A DNA stretch of 64,000 bases from JAPHSX01 sp039714395 (GCA_039714395.1 JBDLJH010000007.1:62001-126000); one strand, 5' to 3'; positions 1-8,967 are shown, numbered from the stretch's first letter. Notes: generated by a model not told the origin, from the letters alone. Translations and numbers: made by a program.

Positions 1-1
1 C

Positions 2-2110
2 AGTTGTGGGGCCAACCTTGAACAGCTGCAGCTACAGCTGACTGACTTTATCGACAATAATATTCCCCTGCTGCCCGACGATGAGGAGAGCGAAACCCAG
101 CCTACTCTCGGGTTTCAGCGCGTCATTCAGCGCGCCGTATTTCAGGTGCAATCTTCCGAACTGGGAGAGGCGACGGGTGCCAACGCACTGGTGGCTATTT
201 TTAATGAGAAGGAATCACAGGCAGTCTATTTTCTAAAGCAGCAGAATGTGACTCGTCTCGATGTGGTCAACTACATCGCTCACGGCATGCGAAAGGATGA
301 AGAGTCACATGAAGGTACTGCTAATTTGGGAGAGGGAGAACCCGATGAGGCCGCTGCTCTTGATAGCTATGCCACTAACCTTAATGAGATGGCCCGTCAG
401 GGGCGCATCGACCCACTGATTGGACGCAAGGATGAGGTTGAACGCACGGTGCAGGTGCTCTGTCGTCGCCGCAAGAATAATCCGCTGTTCGTCGGTGAGG
501 CTGGTGTCGGTAAAACTGCGCTGGCCGAGGGCCTGGCCAAACGCATCGTCGATGGCGAAGTACCCCAGATACTTATTGATAGCACTATCTATTCGCTGGA
601 TCTTGGCTCTCTGCTGGCAGGTACCAAGTACCGCGGTGATTTTGAGAAACGCCTTAAGTCGGTTCTGGCTCAACTCAAGCGTGAGGATGGGGCGATTTTG
701 TTTATCGATGAGATCCACACCATCATCGGTGCCGGTGCTGCTTCAGGTGGCGCAATGGACGCCTCCAACCTGCTTAAGCCGGTGCTCGCCTCTGGAGACC
801 TGAAATGTATCGGCTCTACTACCTACCAGGAGTACCGCGGTATTTTCGAGAAGGATCATGCACTGGCACGTCGCTTCCAGAAGATCGATGTACCTGAGCC
901 GACGGTCAGTGAGACAATACAGATCCTTGAGGGGCTAAAATCCCGCTTCGAGGAACATCACGAGGTTAAGTACACCCGTCCCGCCTTGAAAGAGGCGGCA
1001 GAGCTGGCCGAGCGCTACATCAATGAGCGTCAGTTGCCAGATAAGGCTATCGACGTCATCGACGAGGCGGGGGCGCGTCAACGCCTGCTGACACCCTCTA
1101 AACGCAAGAAGACCATCGGTGTGAAGGAGATCGAGGAGGTCATCGCCAAGATGGCGCGCATCCCACCGAAGAGCGTCAATAGTTCAGACAAGGAGAGCCT
1201 GCGCAACCTGGAACGTGACCTTAAGTTGATGATCTATGGTCAGGATGAGGCCATTGACGTGCTCTCCACGGCGATCAAGATGTCTCGTGCTGGTCTAGGC
1301 AGTGAGCAGAGACCAATTGGTTCCTTCCTCTTCGCCGGTCCTACCGGGGTGGGTAAGACCGAGGTCACACGCCAGCTCTCCAAGAGCATGGGTATTGAGC
1401 TGATTCGTTTCGATATGTCGGAGTACATGGAGCGTCATACGGTTTCCCGTCTCATTGGTGCACCGCCTGGCTATGTTGGCTATGATCAGGGCGGCCTGCT
1501 TACCGAGGCGATCAATAAACACCCCCACGCAGTGCTGCTACTCGATGAGATCGAAAAGGCCCATCCGGAGGTATTCAACCTGCTGTTGCAAGTGATGGAT
1601 CACGGAACCCTTACCGATAACAATGGGCGTAAGGCGGACTTCCGCAACGTGATTATCGTGATGACCACCAATCTGGGAGCCGATCAACTAGCGCGTCGCT
1701 CCATCGGCTTTACCGAGCAGGACAACTCCACCGATGGCCGGGAGGTGATCAACAAGCACTTCACGCCGGAGTTCCGCAATCGACTCGATGCGGTGATCCA
1801 GTTCAAGTCTCTAAGCGGAGAGGTGATTAGCAGTGTGGTTGATAAGTTCCTGATGGAACTGGAGACCCAGCTGGAGGAGAAGGGCGTTATTATCGAGGTC
1901 GATGCGGCCGCACGAGCCTGGCTGGCTGAGCATGGCTTTGAGCCGACCATGGGCGCGCGTCCAATGGCACGGGTGATTAAAGAACACATTAAAAAGCCGC
2001 TGGCCGAGGAGCTACTGTTTGGCTCTCTGGAGGGTGGTGGTCATGTGTTGATTAGTGCCGAAAATGGCGAGCTGAGTTTCGACTTTGAAGATTCAAAGGA
2101 AACGGTCTAG
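2..2110 (+). CDS. clpA: ATP-dependent Clp protease ATP-binding subunit ClpA (5' end outside window)
   Basis: AAA+ unfoldase that feeds substrates, including ClpS-delivered N-degron proteins, to ClpP in the cytoplasm. The frame is open from base 2, so roughly the first 55 residues lie outside the window. Visible in order: the end of the Clp N domain (TQPTLGFQRV), first AAA+ domain with Walker A GEAGVGKTA near 494-520 and FIDEIHT Walker B, second AAA+ domain with Walker A GPTGVGKTE near 1336-1360, LLLDEIEKAHPEVFN Walker B, and the C-terminal D2-small segment GARPMARVI. The match to E. coli ClpA is close throughout, with no internal gap. A clpS gene would be expected just upstream, outside the window. 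A strong hairpin terminator follows 27 bp after the stop. Confidence 0.97.
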   Translation, partial: SCGANLEQLQLQLTDFIDNNIPLLPDDEESETQPTLGFQRVIQRAVFQVQSSELGEATGANALVAIFNEKESQAVYFLKQQNVTRLDVVNYIAHGMRKDEESHEGTANLGEGEPDEAAALDSYATNLNEMARQGRIDPLIGRKDEVERTVQVLCRRRKNNPLFVGEAGVGKTALAEGLAKRIVDGEVPQILIDSTIYSLDLGSLLAGTKYRGDFEKRLKSVLAQLKREDGAILFIDEIHTIIGAGAASGGAMDASNLLKPVLASGDLKCIGSTTYQEYRGIFEKDHALARRFQKIDVPEPTVSETIQILEGLKSRFEEHHEVKYTRPALKEAAELAERYINERQLPDKAIDVIDEAGARQRLLTPSKRKKTIGVKEIEEVIAKMARIPPKSVNSSDKESLRNLERDLKLMIYGQDEAIDVLSTAIKMSRAGLGSEQRPIGSFLFAGPTGVGKTEVTRQLSKSMGIELIRFDMSEYMERHTVSRLIGAPPGYVGYDQGGLLTEAINKHPHAVLLLDEIEKAHPEVFNLLLQVMDHGTLTDNNGRKADFRNVIIVMTTNLGADQLARRSIGFTEQDNSTDGREVINKHFTPEFRNRLDAVIQFKSLSGEVISSVVDKFLMELETQLEEKGVIIEVDAAARAWLAEHGFEPTMGARPMARVIKEHIKKPLAEELLFGSLEGGGHVLISAENGELSFDFEDSKETV

Positions 2111-2136
2111 CCCTGAGGAGGTTTTCTTCAGACAAC

Positions 2137-2170
2137 AAAAAACGCCCGGTTTTGATGCCGGGCGTTTTTG
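2137..2170. terminator. Bidirectional intrinsic terminator between clpA and infA
   Basis: A perfect 9-bp stem (2141-2149 with 2158-2166, AACGCCCGG/CCGGGCGTT) with an 8-nt loop is flanked by an A-run on the left and a T-run on the right. It can therefore terminate both clpA (plus) and infA (minus), which converge here. Confidence 0.9.
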
Positions 2171-2182
2171 TTTGAGTGCTTA

Positions 2183-2401
2183 TCAGCGGGCGCGGAAGGT
2201 GATGCGGCCCTTGGTCAGGTCATAGGGGGTAAGTTGTACCGTGACCTTGTCGCCCGTAAGAATGCGAATGTAGTGCTTGCGCATCTTTCCGGAGATGTGG
2301 GCGGTCACAACGTGACCGTTTTCCAACTCTACGCGAAATGTAGTGTTAGGAAGGGTCTCAACGACCGTTCCTTCCATTTCAATACCTTCTTCTTTTGCCA
2401 T
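2183..2401 (-). CDS. infA: Translation initiation factor IF-1
   Basis: Small S1/OB-fold protein that binds the 30S A site during initiation. At 72 aa it has the standard family length, and the sequence is canonical from MAKEEGIEMEG through the OB-fold core (HISGKMRKHYIRIL) to the C-terminus GRITFRAR. It lies downstream of aat and bpt on the same strand, an arrangement common in gammaproteobacteria, although 160 bp and a small gene intervene. It converges with clpA and shares the terminator at 2137-2170. Confidence 0.98.
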   Translation of the reverse strand: MAKEEGIEMEGTVVETLPNTTFRVELENGHVVTAHISGKMRKHYIRILTGDKVTVQLTPYDLTKGRITFRAR

Positions 2402-2562
2402 GCAAATTATGCTCTCAGTGACTTAACAGCGAACGGCTAGGAAGCCGCCTAAATTAGCGCGACATAATGCACTATTTTGTTGAATATATCAAAGAGAATC
2501 GCACCCTGTGCTCGTCCCCGCAAGGCACGGAAATGAGCGCTTTATTATTACAATCTACCGAC

Positions 2563-2796
2563 TTAGATTGCTTTACGCTGCCACGGAAGATGAGTCCATA
2601 CCACGTGCGGGTGAATCACCTCAGTGGTGACCATGATCTCCATACCCAGCAATTTGACGATATTGTCGAGCTGCGCTTCGTTGTCCAGCTGCTCACGGAG
2701 AAATTTTAGATGGGAAGGATTGAGGTAGAGAAGATTGGGATGAATACCGTGCTCTTTCTCAAAGTCACGTGATAAACGGTAGATAAAGCTCAACAT
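2563..2796 (-). CDS. Small conserved protein of unknown function
   Basis: A 77-residue protein starting MLSFIYRLSRDFEKEH, followed by an LLYLNPSHLKFL segment and ending with IHPHVVWTHLPWQRKAI. It has no cysteines, signal peptide or membrane segment. The start is preceded on the minus strand by GAGGAGCCGCACC, an acceptable ribosome-binding site. From memory, similar short proteins with an NLLYLNP motif occur in sulfur-oxidising gammaproteobacteria, but I know no function. It sits between bpt and infA on the same strand, so it could be read from the aat-bpt transcript. Confidence 0.65.
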   Translation of the reverse strand: MLSFIYRLSRDFEKEHGIHPNLLYLNPSHLKFLREQLDNEAQLDNIVKLLGMEIMVTTEVIHPHVVWTHLPWQRKAI

Positions 2797-2948
2797 GGTG
2801 CGGCTCCTCTAACGACGGGAAGGAACTCCCTTTCTGTGAGTATCGGCCAAATTCCGGGGTTTTCCAGTTATTACTGAAGAGATTTTGTTGTTTTGGCACA
2901 GCCTGTGACCAGCATCACAAAAAGATATGTTGGTAAACAGGCACTACA

Positions 2949-3677
2949 TCAGGGCTTGTTGCTGAGGTGCCACTGACCGTCACGAAACAGCTGCAGCGGG
3001 CGATAATGGGCCTTGTAGGCCATCTTTGGGCTCTCATGGATGATATAACCAAGATAGACGTAGGGGAGCCCACGCCGTTTTGCCTCCTCCACCAGTGACA
3101 GTATCGCGTAAACACCGAGACCGCGCTTCTCCTCGGCAGGGTCGAAGATGGTATAGACAGCTGAGAGCCCACTTCCCAGTGCGTCCACCACCGCTAATGC
3201 TATGAGGCGCCCCTCAAGCAGGAACTCGATGAAGAAGGTGTCGCTCCAGTCACAGAGAAAGAAGCGCTCCACCTCCTGCTTACTCTCAACATTCATCGAA
3301 CCATCCGGGTGACGTGAACGGATGTAGCGCCGGTAAAGGTCAATATGTTCATCGCTGAACTGCCCTTCAATAATGCGCACTTCGAGTTCTTGATTGGTTT
3401 TCCTATTACGTCGCTGACTACGATCTGGAGCGAAATCCTTTACCACAATACGTGCCGGGATACAGGCATTGCACTCGGCACATCGCGGCGTGTAAACGAG
3501 TCCGCCGCTACGGCGAAAGCCAAGCTCGGAGAGCATTGTGAAGGTGTGTTGATTGAGGGAGTGTTCGGGGTCGGCGAACAGCGTTATGGCCTCGCGCCCT
3601 TCCAGATAGCTACAGTCGTGCGCCGCCGAGATGTAGAACAGCAGATCTTCAGGAATGTTGGGATGGCGCTCGCTCAT
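2949..3677 (-). CDS. bpt: Aspartate/glutamate leucyltransferase Bpt (bacterial ATE1-like)
   Basis: Transfers leucine from Leu-tRNA to N-terminal Asp or Glu of proteins, creating a primary N-degron recognised by ClpS-ClpAP. The 242-aa length is normal. The N-terminal arginyltransferase-type domain carries the cysteine cluster PRCAECNACIPAR, and the C-terminal GNAT-like half contains FIEFLLEGRLIALAVVD and YVYLGYIIHESPKMAYKA. The start ATG lies only 3 bp after the end of aat, so the two are co-transcribed. With clpA close by and aat upstream, this is an N-end-rule cluster. Confidence 0.95.
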   Translation of the reverse strand: MSERHPNIPEDLLFYISAAHDCSYLEGREAITLFADPEHSLNQHTFTMLSELGFRRSGGLVYTPRCAECNACIPARIVVKDFAPDRSQRRNRKTNQELEVRIIEGQFSDEHIDLYRRYIRSRHPDGSMNVESKQEVERFFLCDWSDTFFIEFLLEGRLIALAVVDALGSGLSAVYTIFDPAEEKRGLGVYAILSLVEEAKRRGLPYVYLGYIIHESPKMAYKAHYRPLQLFRDGQWHLSNKP

Positions 3678-3680
3678 GTG

Positions 3681-4424
3681 CTACCACTCTAACCCGATAT
3701 TCTCATCCAGTTGCCAGTGTCCCTGATGGACATCAAAGGGTTCACAGTGCTGATCCAGCAAGCTGAGAAACTGCTCGCGAGGGATATCAACGGCTCCCAG
3801 GCTGGCAAGGTGTTCGGTATGGACCTGACTGTCGATAAGGGCGAACTCCCAGTCGATAAGCTGCCGCACCAGGTGGGCGAAACCGATCTTCGAGGCATCC
3901 GTGCGACGGGCAAACATAGACTCACCAAAGAACACCTTGCCCATATTCACCCCATAGAGCCCGCCGACCAGCTCATCACCCGCCCAGCACTCCACTGAAT
4001 GGGCAAAGCCTATACGGTGCAGTTCGATATAGGCCTGTTTCATCTCCTCGGTGATCCAGGTGCCGCTCTGACTGCCATCCTTCTCAGGTCGTGACTCACT
4101 GCATGCCTCAATGACCTGAGCGAAGGTAGTGTCTAAAGTGACGTGGTAGGGACGTTTACGTAGCGTTTTTTGCAGGCTACGCGAAAGTTTTAACTGCTCT
4201 GGAAAAAGTACGGCTCGTGGATTGGGGCTCCACCACAGGATCTGCTCACCTTCGCTGTACCAGGGAAAGATCCCCTGACGGTAGGCATTAAGCAGGCGAG
4301 CTGGGGAGAGGTCCCCCCCTACAGCCAGCAGGCCATCGGGCTCCTCAAGGGCGAAGGCTGGATCGGGAAATTGGGCCGGATCACTGTCCGGTTCGAGCCA
4401 GTACGGCCCGTCAGATTCTTGCAT
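3681..4424 (-). CDS. aat: Leucyl/phenylalanyl-tRNA-protein transferase
   Basis: Adds Leu or Phe from aminoacyl-tRNA to proteins with N-terminal Lys or Arg, making them ClpS/ClpAP substrates. At 247 aa it is slightly longer than E. coli Aat. It has the family signatures EEPDGLLAVGGDLSPARLL, ILWWSPNPRAVLFP and GGLYGVNMGKVFFGESMF. The reading frame is intact. It follows the GNAT-like gene by 5 bp and precedes bpt by 3 bp, so the three form a tight minus-strand operon. Confidence 0.97.
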   Translation of the reverse strand: MQESDGPYWLEPDSDPAQFPDPAFALEEPDGLLAVGGDLSPARLLNAYRQGIFPWYSEGEQILWWSPNPRAVLFPEQLKLSRSLQKTLRKRPYHVTLDTTFAQVIEACSESRPEKDGSQSGTWITEEMKQAYIELHRIGFAHSVECWAGDELVGGLYGVNMGKVFFGESMFARRTDASKIGFAHLVRQLIDWEFALIDSQVHTEHLASLGAVDIPREQFLSLLDQHCEPFDVHQGHWQLDENIGLEW

Positions 4425-4429
4425 TGTTA

Positions 4430-5572
4430 TTAATCGTCACGTTTATAGGGCAAATGCCCTTTCAATTCATCCATATACTCACGCATCGCCTCGTGCTCGT
4501 GGGCAAGGTAGTTCTCCACTGCGGAGGCAAACTGCGGGTTGGCCAGCCAGTGGGCAGACCAAGTAGGCACAGGTTCAAAGCCTCGCCCTACCTTATGTTC
4601 ACCCTGGGCCCCCGGTTCAAAGCGGCTCAAGCCATGGCTGATGCAGTAGTCGATGCCCTGATAGTAACAGAGTTCGAAATGCAGGCTGTGAAACTCATCC
4701 ATACACCCCCAGTGCCTGCCGTAAAGGGTGTCGTTGGAGCGTAGGGAGAGGGCGGCTGCAACGTACTCACCCCGATGCTTTGCCATTACCAGCACGATAT
4801 TATCGGGCAAGCTCTCACCCAGATGAGAGAAAAATCCTTCATTCAGGGTGGCATGGCCCCAGTGCTTGTCGAAAGTGGCGAGGTAGAAACGGGTGAAGGC
4901 CTGCCACTGCTCGCTGCTGGCCTGGTGGCCGTCAAGTACCTCAATCTCTATCCCTTGTTCAGTAACACGGCGACGCTCCCGCTTCAGCTTTTTGCGTTTA
5001 CTGGAGGTAAAGGTCGCCAGGTAATCATCAAAGTTGCTATAGCCACGATTGAACCAGTGAAACTGGGTGCCGGTGCGGCGCATCATCTGAAGTGATTCCA
5101 GCACCAGGGTCTCTTCCTCTTCGGTGAAGAGAACATGCAGTGATGAAAGCCCCTCGGTTCTGGCGTAATCGAGTGCAGCCTCACCTAGATGTCGCTGTAC
5201 CTGGATGCGATCAGCACCATCCGCTACCAGCAGGCGAGGCCCGGTTACGGGTGAGTAGGGGATGCTGCTGACCAGTTTGGGGTAGTAGCGAAGACCTGCT
5301 TGCTGATAGGCATCGGCCCAGCTCCAGTCGAAGACAAACTCACCGTAGGAGTTCTCTTTCAGATAGAGAGGCATCGCACCCAGCAGTTTCCCGTTATCAT
5401 CCTCTAGTACTAAGTGGCGTGGATGCCAGCCCCACTTTTCACCTACACAGTCGTGCTGCTCTAAACCCGCAAGAAATTCATGACGTAGAAAAGGGTTATT
5501 TATTCCTCCCTCTAGGCTGTTCCAGGTATCTGCAGGAATATGATTTATCTGACTAATAACTCGAATGTGCAT
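4430..5572 (-). CDS. GNAT-family N-acyltransferase (DUF482/peptidogalycan-type)
   Basis: A 380-aa cytoplasmic protein of the family often labelled DUF482 or peptidogalycan biosynthesis/GNAT. The N-terminal half contains NNPFLRHEFLAGLEQ and FVFDWSWADAY. A basic segment SSKRKKLKRERRRV precedes the C-terminal acetyltransferase-like fold with YGRHWGC and RFEPGAQGEHKVGRGF. FemX/GNAT folds of this kind transfer acyl or aminoacyl groups, but the substrate is unknown. It is the first gene of the operon with aat and bpt (5-bp gap), so a link to protein or peptide aminoacylation is a reasonable inference, not a demonstrated one. Confidence 0.85.
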   Translation of the reverse strand: MHIRVISQINHIPADTWNSLEGGINNPFLRHEFLAGLEQHDCVGEKWGWHPRHLVLEDDNGKLLGAMPLYLKENSYGEFVFDWSWADAYQQAGLRYYPKLVSSIPYSPVTGPRLLVADGADRIQVQRHLGEAALDYARTEGLSSLHVLFTEEEETLVLESLQMMRRTGTQFHWFNRGYSNFDDYLATFTSSKRKKLKRERRRVTEQGIEIEVLDGHQASSEQWQAFTRFYLATFDKHWGHATLNEGFFSHLGESLPDNIVLVMAKHRGEYVAAALSLRSNDTLYGRHWGCMDEFHSLHFELCYYQGIDYCISHGLSRFEPGAQGEHKVGRGFEPVPTWSAHWLANPQFASAVENYLAHEHEAMREYMDELKGHLPYKRDD

Positions 5573-5738
5573 GGCTGCCTATGAGAATACATGTTCATGG
5601 CTGCAATACTGGGGCTACCAGCTTAAATCCCAGGTACATAGATAAAAGTTTTTAATTACATGCCAAGTGTGTATATGTGAGAAAACTCATTAAAGTATTG
5701 CATTTTGTTAACACTCTCATTATTTTGGTGAAAGAAAT

Positions 5739-5795
5739 TACCACTAAAGTGGTAGTTTTTAGCCGAAAGGGGTCTCTAAAGTGGTATGCGACCCC
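5739..5795. promoter_or_regulatory. Dyad and direct repeats upstream of hemerythrin gene
   Basis: A palindrome TACCACT-AA-AGTGGTA spans 5739-5754. Its right part, CTAAAGTGGTA (5744-5754), is repeated exactly at 5775-5785, 31 bp or about three helical turns away. A second inverted repeat, GGGGTC (5769-5774)/GACCCC (5790-5795), encloses the second copy. The start codon of the hemerythrin gene is 35 bp further on. This looks like an operator or leader structure, but no regulator can be named. Confidence 0.45.
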
Positions 5796-5829
5796 TCTAA
5801 GATTAGAATGACTCAGGAGAAGCAGCAAG

Positions 5830-6231
5830 ATGGCATTATTTGAATGGGACGATAAGTTTAGCGTTGGGAATAACACCATGGACAGCCACCACAAGAGGCT
5901 GTTTGATATATTGAACACTATTCATGAAGCGGCCAAAGAGGGGCGCGGTGAAGAGATTATTGAAGGCTCTCTGAATGAGCTTGCCAGCTATACCAAGTAC
6001 CATTTCGATGAGGAAGATAAGTTGATGGTGAAGTCAAACTATCCTCATCTTGAGGCTCAACGCCAGGCGCACACCGCATTTCTGAACAAGATTCAGGAGT
6101 TCCAGGATGAGGTAGCTAAAGGTAATGGCCTCTTTGTGGTAACGAATGTAGCTGTTACGGTGAAGGATTGGCTGAAGCAGCACATTCTTACCATGGATAT
6201 GCAGTATGAAGATTATCTGAGAGGACTCTGA
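5830..6231 (+). CDS. Bacteriohemerythrin (one usual His ligand replaced by Gln)
   Basis: A single-domain 133-aa hemerythrin that would bind O2 at a non-haem di-iron site, for O2 storage, delivery or sensing in a microaerobic sulfur oxidiser. Ligand positions, using the known pattern of bacterial hemerythrins, are H21 (in DSHHK), H58 and E62 (in YHFDEED), H81, H118 and D123 (in HILTMD). The expected first His of the HxxxH pair is Q77 here (EAQRQAH), so one iron may be under-ligated. An AGGAG ribosome site precedes the ATG. It is monocistronic, with repeats in the upstream region. Confidence 0.93.
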   Translation: MALFEWDDKFSVGNNTMDSHHKRLFDILNTIHEAAKEGRGEEIIEGSLNELASYTKYHFDEEDKLMVKSNYPHLEAQRQAHTAFLNKIQEFQDEVAKGNGLFVVTNVAVTVKDWLKQHILTMDMQYEDYLRGL

Positions 6232-6396
6232 TCCGGGAGTTGTCGGTTTTATGACAATATCTCAATGGGGAGGGAGCCCCCAGCCATATTCAGTATTCAC
6301 CTTTAAACTAGGTTCAAGTTACTTACTTCTACGTTAGCCACAAGCACATGCCCCTCTGTGTTGCGCCTTGCGACAACTGTATGGCACTCTCTAACG

Positions 6397-7167
6397 ATGC
6401 CAATCGCATCAGTAAACGCCAACACTCTTTTCCTCATTATTCTTATACTGACGTCTATATTGTTACCAGCAGCAGGCAAATCGGAAACGTTACACCTTGC
6501 TGTCGCTGCAAATTTTACCGATGTCACTCGTATAGTTGTCCCCCTCTTTGAGAAACATACAGACCACAATGTGAAGGTGAGTTTTGGCTCTACTGGCAAG
6601 CTCTACGCGCAGATAGTACATGGCGCCCCCTTCGATATCTTTCTTGCCGCCGATGAAGCACGACCTCGACGACTGGCAGAGGAAGGGTATGCGGTAAAGG
6701 GAAGCGGCTTCACCTATGCCCGCGGCAGGTTGGTGCTATGGAGTGCCGATAAGAATCTCTTTAATAAGGGTGAAGCATTCTTACGTGACGACAGCTTCCG
6801 CAAATTAGCCATTGCCAACCCCAGCACCGCACCCTATGGTCTTGCTGCACAGCAGGTATTGCAGCATTTGGGGATTTGGGAGGCATTGTCGGCAAAGCTG
6901 GTGCGTGGCGATTCCATTTCCCAGGCCTTCCAGTTCACGGCCACCGGCAACGCTGAGCTTGGGTTGGTTGCTGCCTCTCAGGTGAAGGCGTGGCCGCAGC
7001 CAGGTAGCCAGTGGGTGATCCCCGATGACTACTACCAGCCGATTTCACAACAGGCGGTGCTGCTGAAGCGGGGTGAGCAGAACGCCGCAGCTGTGGCCTT
7101 TATATCGTTTCTCAGGAGCAACGAGGCCAGGACAATTATTCGGGATTATGGCTACGCTGTGGAATAA
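6397..7167 (+). CDS. modA: Molybdate ABC transporter periplasmic binding protein
   Basis: Periplasmic molybdate/tungstate-binding component of ModABC. After an N-terminal hydrophobic export segment (LFLIILILTSILLPAAGKSE), the mature protein begins LHLAVAANFTDV, the typical ModA opening, followed by VSFGSTGKLYAQI, GAPFDIFLAADEARP and AIANPSTAPYGLAAQ, which line the anion site. Length is about 257 aa. I chose the ATG at 6397; a GTG at 6358 would add 13 residues. Neither has a strong ribosome site. It is followed 46 bp later by modB. Molybdenum supply is needed for molybdopterin enzymes used in sulfur or nitrate metabolism. Confidence 0.95.
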   Translation: MPIASVNANTLFLIILILTSILLPAAGKSETLHLAVAANFTDVTRIVVPLFEKHTDHNVKVSFGSTGKLYAQIVHGAPFDIFLAADEARPRRLAEEGYAVKGSGFTYARGRLVLWSADKNLFNKGEAFLRDDSFRKLAIANPSTAPYGLAAQQVLQHLGIWEALSAKLVRGDSISQAFQFTATGNAELGLVAASQVKAWPQPGSQWVIPDDYYQPISQQAVLLKRGEQNAAAVAFISFLRSNEARTIIRDYGYAVE

Positions 7168-7213
7168 TAGATGCTTGTGACAGTGATAATAAGCGATAGA
7201 GAGACGGGTATTG

Positions 7214-7888
7214 ATGGAGTTTGACTGGCAACCGGTGTGGCTGACCCTGAAACTGGCGACGGTGACCACTATCTTGCTGTTGTTTGTCGGTACCCCCATC
7301 GCCTGGTGGCTGTCGCAAACTCACTCTCGTCTCAAGCATGTGGCGGCAGCAGTGGTCGCTATGCCGCTGGTATTGCCGCCGACGGTGCTCGGTTTCTACC
7401 TGCTGGTGTTTCTTGGCCCCAATGGCCCGGGGGGGCAGCTGACAGAGGCGCTGGGTATTGGTGCGTTACCCTTCACCTTTGCCGGTCTGGTTTTTGCCTC
7501 GGTACTCTATTCGTTACCTTTTGTTGTTCAGCCCTTGCAGAATGCCTTTGAGGCAATAGGAACACGTCCGTTGGAGGTGGCCGCCACACTACGTGCCTCG
7601 GCCATCGATCGTTTTTTTCATATCGCAGTGCCACTAGCACGCCCCGGCTTTCTCACTGCCATGGTATTGGGCTTTGCCCATACGGTTGGAGAGTTTGGCG
7701 TGGTGTTGATGATCGGCGGCAATATCCCCGGTGAGACCAAGGTGTTGTCGGTCGCCATTTATGACCATGTGGAGACACTGCAGTACGATCAGGCCCACAT
7801 CCTCTCCGCCGGCATGATCGGTTTTGCCTTCGTAGTGTTGTTGCTGCTCTACCTGCTTAACGGCCGGCTGTATCGGAGTGAATCGTAA
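7214..7888 (+). CDS. modB: Molybdate ABC transporter permease
   Basis: Inner-membrane permease of ModABC, about 224 aa with five or more hydrophobic segments. It contains the family stretches AMPLVLPPTVLGFYLL, PFVVQPLQNAFEAI and the EAA-loop region AATLRASAIDRFFHIAVPLA, then GFAHTVGEFGVVLMIGGNIPG. I chose ATG 7214 over the adjacent TTG 7211. Its stop overlaps the modC start by one base (TAATG), so the two are translationally coupled. Confidence 0.97.
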   Translation: MEFDWQPVWLTLKLATVTTILLLFVGTPIAWWLSQTHSRLKHVAAAVVAMPLVLPPTVLGFYLLVFLGPNGPGGQLTEALGIGALPFTFAGLVFASVLYSLPFVVQPLQNAFEAIGTRPLEVAATLRASAIDRFFHIAVPLARPGFLTAMVLGFAHTVGEFGVVLMIGGNIPGETKVLSVAIYDHVETLQYDQAHILSAGMIGFAFVVLLLLYLLNGRLYRSES

Positions 7889-8967
7889 TGGCGGGCATTC
7901 AGGCAGAGATAAAAAACAACCTTGGCGACTTTTCACTTGATGTCTCACTCAATATCCCGGCGCAGGGGATCACCGCGCTGTTCGGCCATTCCGGTTCCGG
8001 CAAAACCAGCGTACTACGCGCTATTGCGGGCCTGGAACCCTTCGATGGCAAGCTGACGGTGGGAGACGAGTCATGGAAACAGGGCAAACAGGTATTACCG
8101 TTACACAAGCGCTCGCTCGGTTATGTATTCCAGGAGGCAAGCCTGTTTCCCCACCTCTCGGTGCGAGATAACCTGCTCTTCGGTTTCAAACGTATTCCTA
8201 AAAAGTCACGCCAACTGTCATTGCAACAGGTAGTCGAGTGGTTGGGGCTGGAGCCGTTGTTGCAGCGTCGTCCACAGCACCTCTCCGGTGGTGAGCGTCA
8301 GCGCGTGGCGATCGGTCGCGCATTGCTTACCAGCCCCAGCCTGCTGTTAATGGATGAACCACTCTCAGCGCTGGATGAGCAGAGTAAGCGCGAGATCATG
8401 CCCTACCTTGAACGACTGCACGACTACCTGCCAATCCCCGTGCTCTACGTTAGCCACTCTCTAACCGAGGTGGCACGACTGGCCGATCATATGGTTTGGC
8501 TGAAGCAGGGACGGGTCGTCGATAGCGGTAGTGTGCAGGTGATGCTCACCAAGATGGAACTGGCACTTACCCATGGCGATGAAGCCGCGGCGGTACTCGA
8601 TACGGTAGTGGTGGAACATGATGAGAAATATAACCTTACCGCCCTCGACTGCCGTTTCGGGCGGCTCTGGGTAAAGGCGATGGATAAGCGACTGGGTGAG
8701 AGTGTGCGGGTACGTATTCCGGCTCGCGATGTCAGCCTCAGCCTGGAGGAGGAGACCAGAAGCAGTATCCTTAATATATGGCGAGCTGAGGTGGTTGATT
8801 TTGCCGCTGCTGACCCGGGCCAGATGATGGTTAAGCTTTGTTGCCCCGAGCGCAGGGGTGAGCAGCCACTGCTAGTGCGTATTACGATCAAATCCCATGA
8901 CCGCCTTGGACTGCGTATTGGCTCACAGGTCTATGCCCGCATCAAGAGTGTCGGCCTGCTTGAATAA
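7888..8967 (+). CDS. modC: Molybdate ABC transporter ATP-binding protein
   Basis: ATPase of ModABC, 359 aa. Walker A is GHSGSGKTS, the signature is LSGGERQRVAIGRALL and Walker B is LLLMDEPLSALDEQ, followed by a switch His in LYVSHSLTEVA. A C-terminal molybdate-binding (TOBE) domain occupies about residues 290-359, as in ModC proteins. It overlaps the modB stop by one base. It is the last gene of the operon, with no obvious hairpin terminator before the next gene 80 bp later. Confidence 0.96.
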   Translation: MAGIQAEIKNNLGDFSLDVSLNIPAQGITALFGHSGSGKTSVLRAIAGLEPFDGKLTVGDESWKQGKQVLPLHKRSLGYVFQEASLFPHLSVRDNLLFGFKRIPKKSRQLSLQQVVEWLGLEPLLQRRPQHLSGGERQRVAIGRALLTSPSLLLMDEPLSALDEQSKREIMPYLERLHDYLPIPVLYVSHSLTEVARLADHMVWLKQGRVVDSGSVQVMLTKMELALTHGDEAAAVLDTVVVEHDEKYNLTALDCRFGRLWVKAMDKRLGESVRVRIPARDVSLSLEEETRSSILNIWRAEVVDFAAADPGQMMVKLCCPERRGEQPLLVRITIKSHDRLGLRIGSQVYARIKSVGLLE

